64,000 nt of DNA from Bacillota bacterium (GCA_023426935.1 JAEZBR010000071.1:19637-83636), one strand, 5' to 3'; numbered from the stretch's first letter, positions 9,062 through 17,536 are shown. Numbers and translations: made by a program. The notes: generated by a model from the sequence alone, not told the origin.

Positions 9062-9210
9062 GCAATATTCATGCTTATGTGATCTTTCAAAACCGTACCG
9101 ATTTTGTGAGGAAAGTTGCATTGTTGTGAACAAAACCTACTGTTAACCGTATTTTATCTAGCTAATTCGCTTTTCAGCGAAAGTTCCTGTTTTGAAACGA
9201 GAATTAAAAG

Positions 9211-9267
9211 AAGGGTGATAAATCTACTTTCTCATTGTGATGAGTGATTAAGATTTATCACCTTTTA
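9211..9267 (+). terminator. Long nested hairpin, probable metG terminator
   Basis: GGTGATAAATCT (9215-9226) pairs perfectly with AGATTTATCACC (9252-9263), and the stem extends about four more pairs including G-U. Inside the loop CTCAT (9232-9236) pairs with ATGAG (9241-9245). A short T run follows on the plus strand and an A run precedes, so it could terminate in both directions. It lies 150 bases past the metG stop, which is long for a simple terminator. Confidence 0.5.
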
Positions 9268-9442
9268 ATATTGCCATCTCTAAAGATATAATTATTTAGG
9301 ATAAGGTAATAGACCCTTCATCAATGAAACTCCGCATTCTGTACATTAAAATAAAAAAACAAGAACTTCCAGTAAGGAATGAAAAGGAACTTTCAACAAT
9401 AATTAAAGAACTTTTCTACATTTTCTTCAAAGCGGGGATAAA

Positions 9443-9451
9443 TGATATAAT
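9443..9451 (+). promoter_or_regulatory. Extended -10 promoter for the lipoprotein hydrolase gene
   Basis: TGA-TATAAT, with transcription expected near 9458 and a GAGGT site at 9461-9465. The start codon at 9479 is 13 bases beyond, a rather long spacing. Confidence 0.6.
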
Positions 9452-9478
9452 ACTAACCAAGAGGTAAAAGTTTAGCCC

Positions 9479-10768
9479 ATGAAAAAGATCCTCATCGTAC
9501 TTTGTCTATGCGTCATAACTTTATCCGGATGTAGTAGTTCCCAGCAGGAATATGTGAATCGATCTTTGGTTGTAGCCGGGAATGCGACATCGTACTTTCA
9601 AAATCGTAACGATAAACAATTCTATTTATTACTCGATAGTAATTTAAAGGATCGTTTAACTGAGGAAGAACTATCCTCAGAGCTAGATAACATCGTTAGA
9701 ATCTACGGTAAAGTTAAAGAGATTAGCACCGACAATACCAGTTATGTGAATAAAGATAGCGAATTAGAAATTGATGTACCGGTTCGCTTTACTTCGGGTT
9801 GGATGGACTTTCAATATTCAATCAATGAGTCCGGTTCGATCACTAGTTTTAAGATCGTATCTTCGGAAATGTTAGATGAGTCGGGTTATAAAGAAACGAA
9901 GGGAACTTATGAGTTCTCTGATTACAGTGAAACCTATGTTTATACCGAACCTAAAGCTATAAATGAAAAGACCCCGATTTTGATTATGATTCATGGTAAG
10001 GATGCGTTCGATCGTAATAGTACGGTGGGGGTGAATCGGGTTTTCCGTTCTTTGGCTTATCAATTAGCGGATAATAAGATCGCCAGTGTGCGATATGATC
10101 GAATTGTATCGTCATATGAAGTCGACGATTCCAGAGAATTAATTGTTGAAGAATTACAGGCGATACTCAAAGCCCTTAAGGACGATAAGGTCTTGGAAGA
10201 ACATCCAATCTATTTATTCGGTTATGGGATCGGCGGATATTTAATGCCTTATATCGCCAATCAAGTAAGCAGTGATGGTTATATCATCGCAAATGCGCCA
10301 GCGGAAAATTTAGCCCAGGGGTTCTATGATGAAAAAATATATCTGATCGATCTAGATACTTCCTATGACGATGAAGAAAAAGCGACCAAGAAGAAAGAAG
10401 CGAAAGCAACCTTAGATATCATTAATTCCTTAAATAGTCCCAGTGACTATACCCGGAAACTATTCGGATATAATAGCTCGTTCTGGCTGGAAATTAAGAA
10501 CTATGATGCGTTAAGTATGGTGAAGAATATTAAGAAACCGGTGATGGTCATCGCGGGTAGTAACGATTACGAAGTAAGCACGGATGATTATAATTCTTGG
10601 GTCGAAGCCTTAAGTGATAACAAACAAGCAGATTTAAAGTTCTACAAAGATCTCGATCATTTATTCATCGTCAGACACACCCAATCTAAACCTGCGGATG
10701 CCTTAAGCGAAGGGACTTTATCTCCGGCTTTAGTTAAAGATCTAGTCGGTTTTGTCCAAGGTGAATAG
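9479..10768 (+). CDS. Lipoprotein with DUF3887-like and alpha/beta-hydrolase domains, nucleophile missing
   Basis: Signal peptide with lipobox LSGC, Cys18 being lipidated, so it sits on the outer face of the membrane. Residues ~25-145 resemble the DUF3887 domain often fused to secreted alpha/beta hydrolases. From about residue 155 the hydrolase fold is clear (ILIMIHG, DRNSTVG, SVRYDR). The nucleophile elbow, normally G-x-S-x-G-G, reads GYGIGG (248-253), with glycine at 250 in place of serine. A late Asp (AGSNDYEV) and His394 (LDHLF) remain. It is therefore probably a binding protein or pseudoenzyme rather than an esterase. Stand-alone gene. Confidence 0.85.
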   Translation: MKKILIVLCLCVITLSGCSSSQQEYVNRSLVVAGNATSYFQNRNDKQFYLLLDSNLKDRLTEEELSSELDNIVRIYGKVKEISTDNTSYVNKDSELEIDVPVRFTSGWMDFQYSINESGSITSFKIVSSEMLDESGYKETKGTYEFSDYSETYVYTEPKAINEKTPILIMIHGKDAFDRNSTVGVNRVFRSLAYQLADNKIASVRYDRIVSSYEVDDSRELIVEELQAILKALKDDKVLEEHPIYLFGYGIGGYLMPYIANQVSSDGYIIANAPAENLAQGFYDEKIYLIDLDTSYDDEEKATKKKEAKATLDIINSLNSPSDYTRKLFGYNSSFWLEIKNYDALSMVKNIKKPVMVIAGSNDYEVSTDDYNSWVEALSDNKQADLKFYKDLDHLFIVRHTQSKPADALSEGTLSPALVKDLVGFVQGE

Positions 10769-10816
10769 GGATTGAAACAAATTTCAAAATTATTTTCTGA
10801 AACATTCTGAAAATTA

Positions 10817-10846
10817 TTGACATTATCAACGGACAAAGTCTATTAT
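10817..10846 (+). promoter_or_regulatory. Promoter of glnA (type III)
   Basis: TTGACA (10817-10822), an 18-base spacer, TATTAT (10841-10846). An AT-rich repeat (AAAATTATT, then TTCTGAAACATTCTGAAAA) lies just upstream. No GlnR/TnrA-type site was recognised. Confidence 0.65.
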
Positions 10847-10876
10847 TTTCCCATCAAAATCGGGGAGGTAAGGACG

Positions 10877-12946
10877 ATGGAAAAGGTAATGTCAATTTTT
10901 GGGAGTGAAGTATTTAACGATGAAGCCATGCGTCAGAAACTACCTAAAGATGTTTATCTGAAATTAAAAAGTACGATTGAAGAAGGAAAACCGTTAGATA
11001 ATCATATTGCCGGAGCAGTGGCGAATGCGATGAAGGACTGGGCAGTAGAAAAAGGTGCGACCCATTATACGCATTGGTTCCAACCGATGACCGGAATCAC
11101 TGCCGAAAAACATGAGAGTTTTATTTCACCGGTCGGAAATTCCTCGATTATTATGGAATTCTCCGGAAAGGAATTAGTCCAAGGCGAACCAGACGCCTCT
11201 AGCTTTCCAAGCGGTGGGATGCGTTCAACTTTTGAAGCTCGAGGATATACGGCTTGGGATCCGACATCTTACGCTTTTATCAAAGATGGCGTTTTATGTA
11301 TCCCGACAATCTTTTTAGCATATTCCGGGGCAAGCTTAGCTAAGAAAACCCCGTTATTAAAATCGATGGCGGAATTAAACAAACAAGCGTTGAGAGTCTT
11401 GAAGTTATTCGGTTCGAAAGCGAAAAGAGTAAGCCCAACTGTCGGAGCCGAACAAGAATACTTCTTAGTCAAGGAAGAGTTTTACCGGCAAAGGAAGGAT
11501 CTGATTTTAACCGGCCGAACTTTATTCGGTTCTCCAATGGCCAAGGGTCAGGAAATGAATGACCATTATTTTACCAGTTTAGATCCAAGCGTTCAGGAGT
11601 TTATGAACGACTTAGACAACCGTTTGTGGAAGTTAGGAATCTATGCGAAGACCGAACATAAAGAAGTCGCACCGGGACAGTATGAACTGGCATGTATCTA
11701 TGTGAACGCGAACTTAGCGACCGATCAGAATCAGATTGTGATGGAGATGATGCAGAAAGTTGCCAAGCAGCACCATTATGTTTGTTTGTTGCATGAGAAA
11801 CCCTTTGAAGGAATTAACGGTTCTGGGAAACATAATAATTGGTCCTTGATGAGTGATACCGGAGAGAATTTACTAGAACCCGGAGATACCCCGGAAGAGA
11901 ATGCACAGTTCCTAGTCTTTTTCTTAGCGGTTGTGGCGGCGGTTGACCAATACCAGGATTTACTAAGAATCTCGGTCGCTTCAGCCTCGAACGATCATCG
12001 CTTAGGTGCGAATGAAGCCCCACCGGCTATCGTTTCGATGTTTATCGGTGAAGATTTAAGTAGGGTTTTAGAAGGAATAAAGAGTGGCAAGAAAGTTCAC
12101 GGTAAGAACCACAGTTATTTAAAAGTAGGTACCGATGTTTTACCGGAATTTAAACAGGATACTACCGATCGCAACCGGACTTCCCCCTTCGCTTTCACTG
12201 GCAACAAGTTTGAGTTTAGAATGTTGGGTTCCAGTTTCTCAATCTCCTGTCCTAATCAGATCTTAAATGTAATCGTCTCTGATCAGTTACAGCTGATTGC
12301 GGACAAACTAGAGAAGGCAGAAGATTTTACTACCGAACTGAATAAGCTGACCCAGGATTTAATTAATGAACATTCACGGATTATTTTCAACGGAAACGGA
12401 TATGATGAGAAATGGTTAGATGAAGCTAAGAAGCGTGGCTTAGTAAACTATGCGACTTCGGCCGAAGCGATTCCTCACTATCTCGATCAAAAGAACGTCG
12501 AATTATTTAAACGACATAATATATTTACCGAGGAAGAAATGACTTCCCGAATGGAAACTTTATTGGATAATTATTCCAAGACAATCGATATTGAGGCGAA
12601 GACCTTGAAAGAATTAACCGAAAAAGAAATCTTACCGGGCGTGTTGGCTTATCAGAAAGAACTAGGTCAGTTAATTAAGTTAAAGAAAGATTACTTAGAT
12701 CCCCATGCGGAGATTGTTATCTTAAAAGAAATCGATCAACTTACCGTTAAGACTTATCAAGCAGTCAAAGAGTTAGAAGAGGCGATTCATAATAACCAAG
12801 ATAAAGATGAGATTTTATCCGCGAAGTATCATTGCGAAGTTATCTTACCGAAGATGGAAGCCCTAAGGAAGCCATTAGATATTTTAGAAACGAAAGTTCC
12901 CAAGAGTTTCTGGAAACTACCGACTTACGAAGATCTGTTATTCTAA
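10877..12946 (+). CDS. glnA: Glutamine synthetase, type III
   Basis: Makes glutamine from glutamate, ammonia and ATP. At 689 residues it belongs to the large GSIII (GlnN) class rather than the ~450-residue GSI. Typical features: THWFQPMTG near residue 65, the PSGGMRSTFEARGYTAWDPT segment, VGAEQEYFLV, HNNWSL, and RTSPFAFTGNKFEFRMLGSS. The start at 10877 is set by GGGGAGGT; an upstream in-frame ATG at 10817 lies inside the promoter. It is monocistronic, between its own promoter and a terminator at 12964. Nitrogen control is likely, but no known operator is seen. Confidence 0.95.
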   Translation: MEKVMSIFGSEVFNDEAMRQKLPKDVYLKLKSTIEEGKPLDNHIAGAVANAMKDWAVEKGATHYTHWFQPMTGITAEKHESFISPVGNSSIIMEFSGKELVQGEPDASSFPSGGMRSTFEARGYTAWDPTSYAFIKDGVLCIPTIFLAYSGASLAKKTPLLKSMAELNKQALRVLKLFGSKAKRVSPTVGAEQEYFLVKEEFYRQRKDLILTGRTLFGSPMAKGQEMNDHYFTSLDPSVQEFMNDLDNRLWKLGIYAKTEHKEVAPGQYELACIYVNANLATDQNQIVMEMMQKVAKQHHYVCLLHEKPFEGINGSGKHNNWSLMSDTGENLLEPGDTPEENAQFLVFFLAVVAAVDQYQDLLRISVASASNDHRLGANEAPPAIVSMFIGEDLSRVLEGIKSGKKVHGKNHSYLKVGTDVLPEFKQDTTDRNRTSPFAFTGNKFEFRMLGSSFSISCPNQILNVIVSDQLQLIADKLEKAEDFTTELNKLTQDLINEHSRIIFNGNGYDEKWLDEAKKRGLVNYATSAEAIPHYLDQKNVELFKRHNIFTEEEMTSRMETLLDNYSKTIDIEAKTLKELTEKEILPGVLAYQKELGQLIKLKKDYLDPHAEIVILKEIDQLTVKTYQAVKELEEAIHNNQDKDEILSAKYHCEVILPKMEALRKPLDILETKVPKSFWKLPTYEDLLF

Positions 12947-12963
12947 TTATATTTAAGAATCCT

Positions 12964-12993
12964 AAAATTACTCAATTCGACTTGAGTAATTTT
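12964..12993. terminator. Intrinsic terminator after glnA
   Basis: AAAATTACTCAA pairs with TTGAGTAATTTT across a six-base loop and is followed by TT. A further direct copy of TGAGTAATTTT lies at 12998-13008. Confidence 0.8.
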
Positions 12994-13021
12994 TGCCTGA
13001 GTAATTTTCAATAGCATTTAA

Positions 13022-13030
13022 TGATACAAT
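13022..13030 (+). promoter_or_regulatory. Extended -10 promoter for mnmG
   Basis: TGA-TACAAT, 27 bases before the mnmG start. No good -35 is visible. The ribosome-binding site (GAGAAAG) is weak. Confidence 0.5.
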
Positions 13031-13057
13031 AGGAAACGAAAGAAAGCTGAGAAAGAT

Positions 13058-14911
13058 ATGCAGGTAGATGCAGTAGTAATCGGAGCGGGACATGCCGGAT
13101 GTGAGGCGGCTTTAGCGTTGGCGAAGCGTAATCATTCCGTAGTCGCAGCCGTAATGAATATGGAATATGTTGCTTCAATGCCTTGCAATCCTTCCATCGG
13201 CGGACCGGCTAAAGGGGTCGTGGTTAGAGAAATCGATTCATTAGGCGGCATGATGGGTAAAATCGCGGATAAGACCGCCTTACAATATAAGATGTTAAAC
13301 GGTTCGAAAGGGCCGGGAGTTCGTTGTATCCGGGAACAGTCCGATAAAATTGAGTATCGCCATACCATGCGCCAGTTATTACTGGATACGCCGAATATTA
13401 CCGTCAAAGAAGGCGTAGCGGAACAATTAGTCATCGAAGATAATAAAGTTAAAGGCGTTAAGTTCGAAGACGGTGAATTTATTGCGTGTAAAGTCATTAT
13501 CTTAACGACCGGGACTTATTTAAGCTCGAAAGTTATGGTCTCTGATCAAGTAACCATCAGTGGGCCGGAAGATCAGAAAACAACTTTTAAATTAGGCGAT
13601 TCGATTCGGGACTTAGGCTTGGCAACGATTCGCTTAAAGACCGGAACCCCACCCAGAGTCAAGACAAGTTCCATTGATTTTAGTAACCTAGCACCCCAAC
13701 CAGGAAATATTACCGATGAAGGCTTCAGTTATGAAACCAAATTAAACTGCCCGATTGAGAAACAGGCTTTATGTTATCTAACTTACACCACGGCCGAAAC
13801 ACATAAATTGATTAGAGATAATTTAAAGAAGTCGAGTATGTACTCGGGAATTGTTAAGGGTGTGGGACCGCGATACTGTCCGTCAATCGAAGATAAGATC
13901 GTTAGATTTTCCGATAAACCTAGGCACCAATTATTCTTAGAACCGGAAAGTAAGTCTTTAGATACGACCTATGTTCAGGGTTTTTCGACTTCGATGCCTC
14001 ATGAGATTCAGGAAAAGATGGTTCATTCGGTACCGGGATTAGAGAAAGCGGAAATTGAGAAATGGTCTTATGCGATTGAGTACGATGCCGTCGATCCGTT
14101 ACAACTGAAATATAATCTCGAAACGAAAACGATAAACGGTTTATTCTGTGCTGGGCAGACCAATGGGACTAGCGGCTACGAAGAAGCGGCCGGACAAGGT
14201 TTGATGGCTGGGATTAATGCGGCTAATTACTTAGAACATAAACCGGCATTAATTCTTCATCGTGATGAAGCTTACATCGGGGTTTTGATTGACGATCTAG
14301 TTACTAAGGGAACCAAAGAACCTTATCGGTTGATGACCTCCAGAGCGGAATATCGCTTATTAATCAGACATGATAATGCGGATCAGCGATTAACTGATTA
14401 TGGCTATAACGAGGGATTGATTTCGGAAGAACGATATCACTTATTCCAGAATAAGATGAATGAATTAAGTAAAGCTAAGAAATTATTGAAAGAAACTAAA
14501 ATATCCGGGAATAAAGAACTGAATGATTATTTAGTCTCTAAAGAATATTTACCGATAAACGGCAGTGAATCGTTGGAAGAACTGACGAAACGGCCGAATA
14601 TCGAATTAAGTAAATTGTTGGAAATCGGCAAAATCCCGATGGATCCGGCGATTATTAAACAAGCGGAGATTGAGACTTGTTATGCCGGGTATATTGAGAA
14701 AGAAAAACGGGAAGCGAGCCATTTAAAACAACTGGAGAAATTAAAGTTACCGAATGATTGGGATTATTCGACTTTCGATCAGTTATCGTTAGAAGCCAGA
14801 CAGAAACTCAATGCGGTTCATCCGGTCGATATCGGACAAGCTAGCCGAATCTCCGGGGTCGATCCCACGGATATTGCGATCTTAGTGATGGAACTGAAAC
14901 AAAAACACTAA
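13058..14911 (+). CDS. mnmG: tRNA uridine-5-carboxymethylaminomethyl modification enzyme MnmG (GidA)
   Basis: FAD-dependent partner of MnmE that installs the cmnm5 group on wobble uridine 34. The N-terminus is a Rossmann FAD site, VIGAGHAGCEAAL (7-19), followed by the family signature MPCNPSIGGPAKG near residue 42 and GSKGPGVR. The second signature, AGQTNGTSGYEEAAGQG, lies near residue 370. The 617 residues match the full length. mnmE is not in the window; rsmG and noc lie 2.6 kb further on, separated by two unrelated genes, so the usual mnmG-rsmG linkage is interrupted. Confidence 0.97.
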   Translation: MQVDAVVIGAGHAGCEAALALAKRNHSVVAAVMNMEYVASMPCNPSIGGPAKGVVVREIDSLGGMMGKIADKTALQYKMLNGSKGPGVRCIREQSDKIEYRHTMRQLLLDTPNITVKEGVAEQLVIEDNKVKGVKFEDGEFIACKVIILTTGTYLSSKVMVSDQVTISGPEDQKTTFKLGDSIRDLGLATIRLKTGTPPRVKTSSIDFSNLAPQPGNITDEGFSYETKLNCPIEKQALCYLTYTTAETHKLIRDNLKKSSMYSGIVKGVGPRYCPSIEDKIVRFSDKPRHQLFLEPESKSLDTTYVQGFSTSMPHEIQEKMVHSVPGLEKAEIEKWSYAIEYDAVDPLQLKYNLETKTINGLFCAGQTNGTSGYEEAAGQGLMAGINAANYLEHKPALILHRDEAYIGVLIDDLVTKGTKEPYRLMTSRAEYRLLIRHDNADQRLTDYGYNEGLISEERYHLFQNKMNELSKAKKLLKETKISGNKELNDYLVSKEYLPINGSESLEELTKRPNIELSKLLEIGKIPMDPAIIKQAEIETCYAGYIEKEKREASHLKQLEKLKLPNDWDYSTFDQLSLEARQKLNAVHPVDIGQASRISGVDPTDIAILVMELKQKH

Positions 14912-14918
14912 AATATCT

Positions 14919-14924
14919 TATAAT
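14919..14924 (+). promoter_or_regulatory. -10 element for the diguanylate cyclase gene
   Basis: TATAAT immediately after the mnmG stop; GTGAGG at 14935-14940 is the ribosome-binding site. No convincing -35. Confidence 0.45.
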
Positions 14925-14947
14925 AGGTTTATCAGTGAGGCAGATTT

Positions 14948-16033
14948 ATGAATGAAATCGGAATTTATATTCTAGAGAATTTCACGACAATCTGTCTAGC
15001 GATTGGGCTAGCTATTTTAGCGGTGGCAAATAATAATCTCGATAATAAGACTAACCGTTCGTTTGTGTTATTTACAATTGTCGTTTTAATGCTAGTCGCG
15101 GCGGATATTACCGATCATTATTTAGCCGGATTTGATGAAGTTAATAATCTAAGATATCTTTTTTCCGCTTTGGGCTATACCTTACGACCGGCAGCAATCG
15201 TCATTTTGATTGAAATTCTGTTACGAAGAAGAAAGTCAATATTCATTCTCTGGATACCGATCATTATTCTCGGATTGATCGCTTTTACCAGTTACTTTAC
15301 CCATTTAATGTTCTGGTTTTTGCCGACTAATCAATTCATACAGGGATATTTGTGTTATCTTCCGCATTTTGTCAGTATAGTTTACTTAATTATCTTAGTA
15401 ATTATGACGATCAAGATACACCGACATATCTCGGCAGGCGAAATTTTCGTTGTCTTATACAGTGCATGCATCTGTGTTTTGGCGATGTTACTGGAAAGTA
15501 TCTTATCGGATTATAAATTCTTATTGACCGGGGCGATGATCACTTCCTGTGCTTTATATTATGTGGTTTTATATATCGAGACTTATCGTAGAGATTTATT
15601 GACCGGATTAATGAACCGCAGAAGTTTCTATGGGGATGCGAAAAGAATGCAGAATAAGGCTTTGACCGTCATTTCAATTGATTTAAACGGACTTAAAGAT
15701 ATCAATGATAACCAAGGACATAAGATGGGCGATGTTGCTTTACAGCAGATGGCCAAGGCGATGGAAGTTGAAAGCGGAAGAAAATTCTCGACTTATCGGG
15801 TCGGTGGCGATGAATTCATGTGCTTAGGAAAAGGAAAAAATGAAGAGCACACGAAAAAATATATTAAGGAAATGACGAAATCATTGAAGGAAAATAATCT
15901 AATGGCGTCTTTTGGGTATGCGTTCTATCAAGCGGGCAATAATTTCGACGAGATCTGTAATAAAGCCGATAAACAGATGTATAAAGATAAAATGCAGTAT
16001 AAACACCGCAGTAGTTCCCGGGAAGATAATTAA
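14948..16033 (+). CDS. Membrane-bound diguanylate cyclase (GGDEF)
   Basis: Residues 1-205 contain about six or seven hydrophobic helices and form the sensor. The cytoplasmic GGDEF domain begins at DLLTGLMNRRSFYG (about 217) and carries the metal region SIDLNGLKDINDNQGHKMGD and an intact GGDEF at 286-290. The catalytic residues look complete, so synthesis of c-di-GMP from two GTP is expected. No EAL domain is present here or nearby. It has its own -10 element and sits between mnmG and a lipoprotein gene. The sensed signal is unknown. Confidence 0.9.
   Translation: MNEIGIYILENFTTICLAIGLAILAVANNNLDNKTNRSFVLFTIVVLMLVAADITDHYLAGFDEVNNLRYLFSALGYTLRPAAIVILIEILLRRRKSIFILWIPIIILGLIAFTSYFTHLMFWFLPTNQFIQGYLCYLPHFVSIVYLIILVIMTIKIHRHISAGEIFVVLYSACICVLAMLLESILSDYKFLLTGAMITSCALYYVVLYIETYRRDLLTGLMNRRSFYGDAKRMQNKALTVISIDLNGLKDINDNQGHKMGDVALQQMAKAMEVESGRKFSTYRVGGDEFMCLGKGKNEEHTKKYIKEMTKSLKENNLMASFGYAFYQAGNNFDEICNKADKQMYKDKMQYKHRSSSREDN
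16015..16024. promoter_or_regulatory. Possible Noc-binding site (TTCCCGGGAA)
   Basis: A perfect 10-base palindrome identical to the core of the Bacillus Noc site ATTTCCCGGGAAAT, lying in the last codons of the GGDEF gene, 2.2 kb from the noc gene. The flanking bases do not extend the palindrome, and the core encodes Ser-Arg-Glu, so chance is possible. Confidence 0.3.
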
Positions 16034-16037
16034 AAGG

Positions 16038-16043
16038 TATAAT
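16038..16043 (+). promoter_or_regulatory. -10 element directly before the GHL10-like lipoprotein gene
   Basis: TATAAT ends only six bases before the start codon at 16050, so a transcript from it would begin at or beside the ATG. An AAAAGG at 16032-16037 could serve instead as a distant ribosome-binding site on read-through mRNA. Confidence 0.4.
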
Positions 16044-16049
16044 TAAGTT

Positions 16050-17249
16050 ATGAAAAAACTACTCACAATTCTATTGGTACTGTCATTAGTTGGGTGTTCC
16101 AACGGATTTACTAAAGTCAATATCAATAACAGCGAATCATCCAAAACGCATGCAATCTGGTTCTCTTTCTTAGAGTATGAACAGATGTTAACGGGAAGAA
16201 GCGAGGCTGAATTTACAACGGCGGTTCAGACGATGATGAGTAATTTAGAATCGCTGGGAATCAATAAGATCTATGCACATGCCTCATCTTATACAGATGC
16301 CTTCTATAAATCCAGTTATTATCCCTGGAGTAAATACTGCAGTGGAATTTTGGATGAAGCTCCCGGCTTCGATCCATTAGCGATCATTATCAATGAAGCA
16401 ACGCTAAGAAATATCAAAGTCGATGCTTGGATTAATCCGTTAAGAAGTTTTACCGAAGAAGAGTTAGCCGGACTTGACGATAAGTATCTAGTCAAACAAT
16501 GGTATAACGATCCTAATGCTAAAGAGAGCCATTTAATGTACGCGAATGGCCGATATTATTTAAATCCGGGAAATAAAGATGTGCTGACCTTAATTGAAAG
16601 TATCGTGAAAGAACTCTGTAATAATTATTCGTTGACGGGAATTCATATCGACGATTATTTCTATCCGACCGAAATGAGTGATGAATTGGATCAGGTAACT
16701 TATCAAGCTTATTTAGCCGAGAATCCCAATACCAGTATCGCGGATTATCGGATCCATTGTACCGATGTCTTAGTCGAAACGATTCACAGTATCACTAAGA
16801 CGCATAAGAACTATGTCTTTTCCATCAGTCCCAACGCGAATATCCAAACTAATCTAACGACTTATTATGCGGATGTCGAAAAATGGATGAAGAGTAAAGA
16901 TTATTGCGATCAGATGATTCCGCAGATCTACTTCGGATTTGAGAATGAAACCATGCCCTTCAAAAAAGTTGTTGATCAATGGGAAAGTCTTAGCAATGGC
17001 AAAGTCGACCTCTTGTTTGGCTTGGCGGGATATAAAGTCGGCAAGGAAGATAAGTATGCCGGCAGTGGTTCTCAAGAATGGATTGAGAATACCGATGTTC
17101 TTGCTAGGCAGTTAGATTACGTTTCTAACCAGAGATACTATGATGGGATTGCGATTTTCCGTTATTATCTGATTTTTTATCCCGAAAATGCGACCTACGA
17201 TCAGATGCAGATGGAATTAAGTAAACTGAAAGTTGAAATGAATAAGTAA
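16050..17249 (+). CDS. Lipoprotein of the GHL10/DUF187 glycosyl-hydrolase-like family
   Basis: A 399-residue exported lipoprotein with lipobox LVGC at about residue 16. The mature part is a TIM barrel of the GHL10 (YngK/DUF187) type: HAIWFSFLEYEQML, KIYAHASSYTDAFYKS, DAWINPLRS, a GIHIDDYFYPTE segment with the acidic pair expected at the barrel mouth, SISPNANIQ and DQMIPQIYFGF. Family members are thought to act on cell-wall or capsule glycans, but few have defined substrates. The following terminator ends the transcript. Confidence 0.82.
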   Translation: MKKLLTILLVLSLVGCSNGFTKVNINNSESSKTHAIWFSFLEYEQMLTGRSEAEFTTAVQTMMSNLESLGINKIYAHASSYTDAFYKSSYYPWSKYCSGILDEAPGFDPLAIIINEATLRNIKVDAWINPLRSFTEEELAGLDDKYLVKQWYNDPNAKESHLMYANGRYYLNPGNKDVLTLIESIVKELCNNYSLTGIHIDDYFYPTEMSDELDQVTYQAYLAENPNTSIADYRIHCTDVLVETIHSITKTHKNYVFSISPNANIQTNLTTYYADVEKWMKSKDYCDQMIPQIYFGFENETMPFKKVVDQWESLSNGKVDLLFGLAGYKVGKEDKYAGSGSQEWIENTDVLARQLDYVSNQRYYDGIAIFRYYLIFYPENATYDQMQMELSKLKVEMNK

Positions 17250-17251
17250 TA

Positions 17252-17277
17252 AAAAACAGACGAATTTGTCTGTTTTT
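17252..17277. terminator. Bidirectional intrinsic terminator
   Basis: AAAAACAGAC, a six-base loop, GTCTGTTTTT. It serves the lipoprotein gene on the plus strand and the small minus-strand gene whose stop codon overlaps its right arm. Confidence 0.87.
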
Positions 17278-17434
17278 AGTTTCCCTGAGATTCTTTGATC
17301 GTCTTAACCATGGCTTTACGGAAGATTTCTTCATCCTTGATTCCTAGTTTATGACAAGCTTCTTCAAACTTTTTAATAAAGATAATATTGAAATTTAACT
17401 CAAGTTTGGCTGAATTAATAGTCTCCTGTTTCAA
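17276..17434 (-). CDS. Small 52-residue protein, possible ribbon-helix-helix type, TTG start
   Basis: Begins with TTG preceded at seven bases by GGGGG. The protein runs MKQETINSAKLELNFNIIFI, then KKFEEACHKLGIKDEEIFRK and a basic, helical end. The strand-helix-turn-helix rhythm resembles small ribbon-helix-helix regulators, but I cannot assign a family. It is well framed: a TTGACA/CATAAT promoter upstream and a shared terminator at the stop. Its codon choice resembles its neighbours. It is divergent from rsmG, so it could be a regulator of the rsmG-noc region, but nothing proves this. Confidence 0.65.
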   Translation of the reverse strand: MKQETINSAKLELNFNIIFIKKFEEACHKLGIKDEEIFRKAMVKTIKESQGN

Positions 17435-17469
17435 ATCCGTTCCCCCGATTTCTTTTAAAACCGCAATGA

Positions 17470-17497
17470 ATTATGACACACGGAAATTAGATGTCAA
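17470..17497 (-). promoter_or_regulatory. Promoter of the small 52-residue gene (minus strand)
   Basis: On the minus strand: TTGACA (17497-17492), a 16-base spacer containing TGT before the -10, then CATAAT (17475-17470). This is one of the strongest promoters in the window. Confidence 0.65.
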
Positions 17498-17513
17498 GAA
17501 TAATGAATAAAGG

Positions 17514-17519
17514 TATAAT
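17514..17519 (+). promoter_or_regulatory. -10 element for the rsmG-noc operon
   Basis: TATAAT followed by GGGTGAGG (17524-17531) and the rsmG ATG at 17537. No clear -35. Confidence 0.5.
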
Positions 17520-17536
17520 TATAGGGTGAGGAAAAT

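Larger units (their letters stand above)
9062..9478 (+). other. 417-base intergenic region after metG
   Basis: No convincing gene in any frame. It holds a small hairpin TTCGCT/AGCGAA (9166-9181), the large nested hairpin described separately (9211-9267), a 9-base inverted pair AAAGTTCCT (9181-9189) / AGGAACTTT (9385-9393) too far apart for an obvious local structure, and an extended -10 promoter for the lipoprotein gene at the right end. Confidence 0.5.

Noticed and set aside
10817..10876. Upstream ATG extending glnA by 20 residues
   Set aside because: That stretch is the promoter (TTGACA/TATTAT); the ATG at 10877 has a strong GGGGAGG site.
12832..13014. 60-codon plus-strand frame crossing the end of glnA
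   Set aside because: Out of frame with glnA and runs through its terminator; no ribosome-binding site.
13132..13497. 121-codon open frame on the minus strand inside mnmG
   Set aside because: It is antisense to highly conserved MnmG motifs, has no ribosome-binding site, and its composition is what the opposite strand of a real gene gives.
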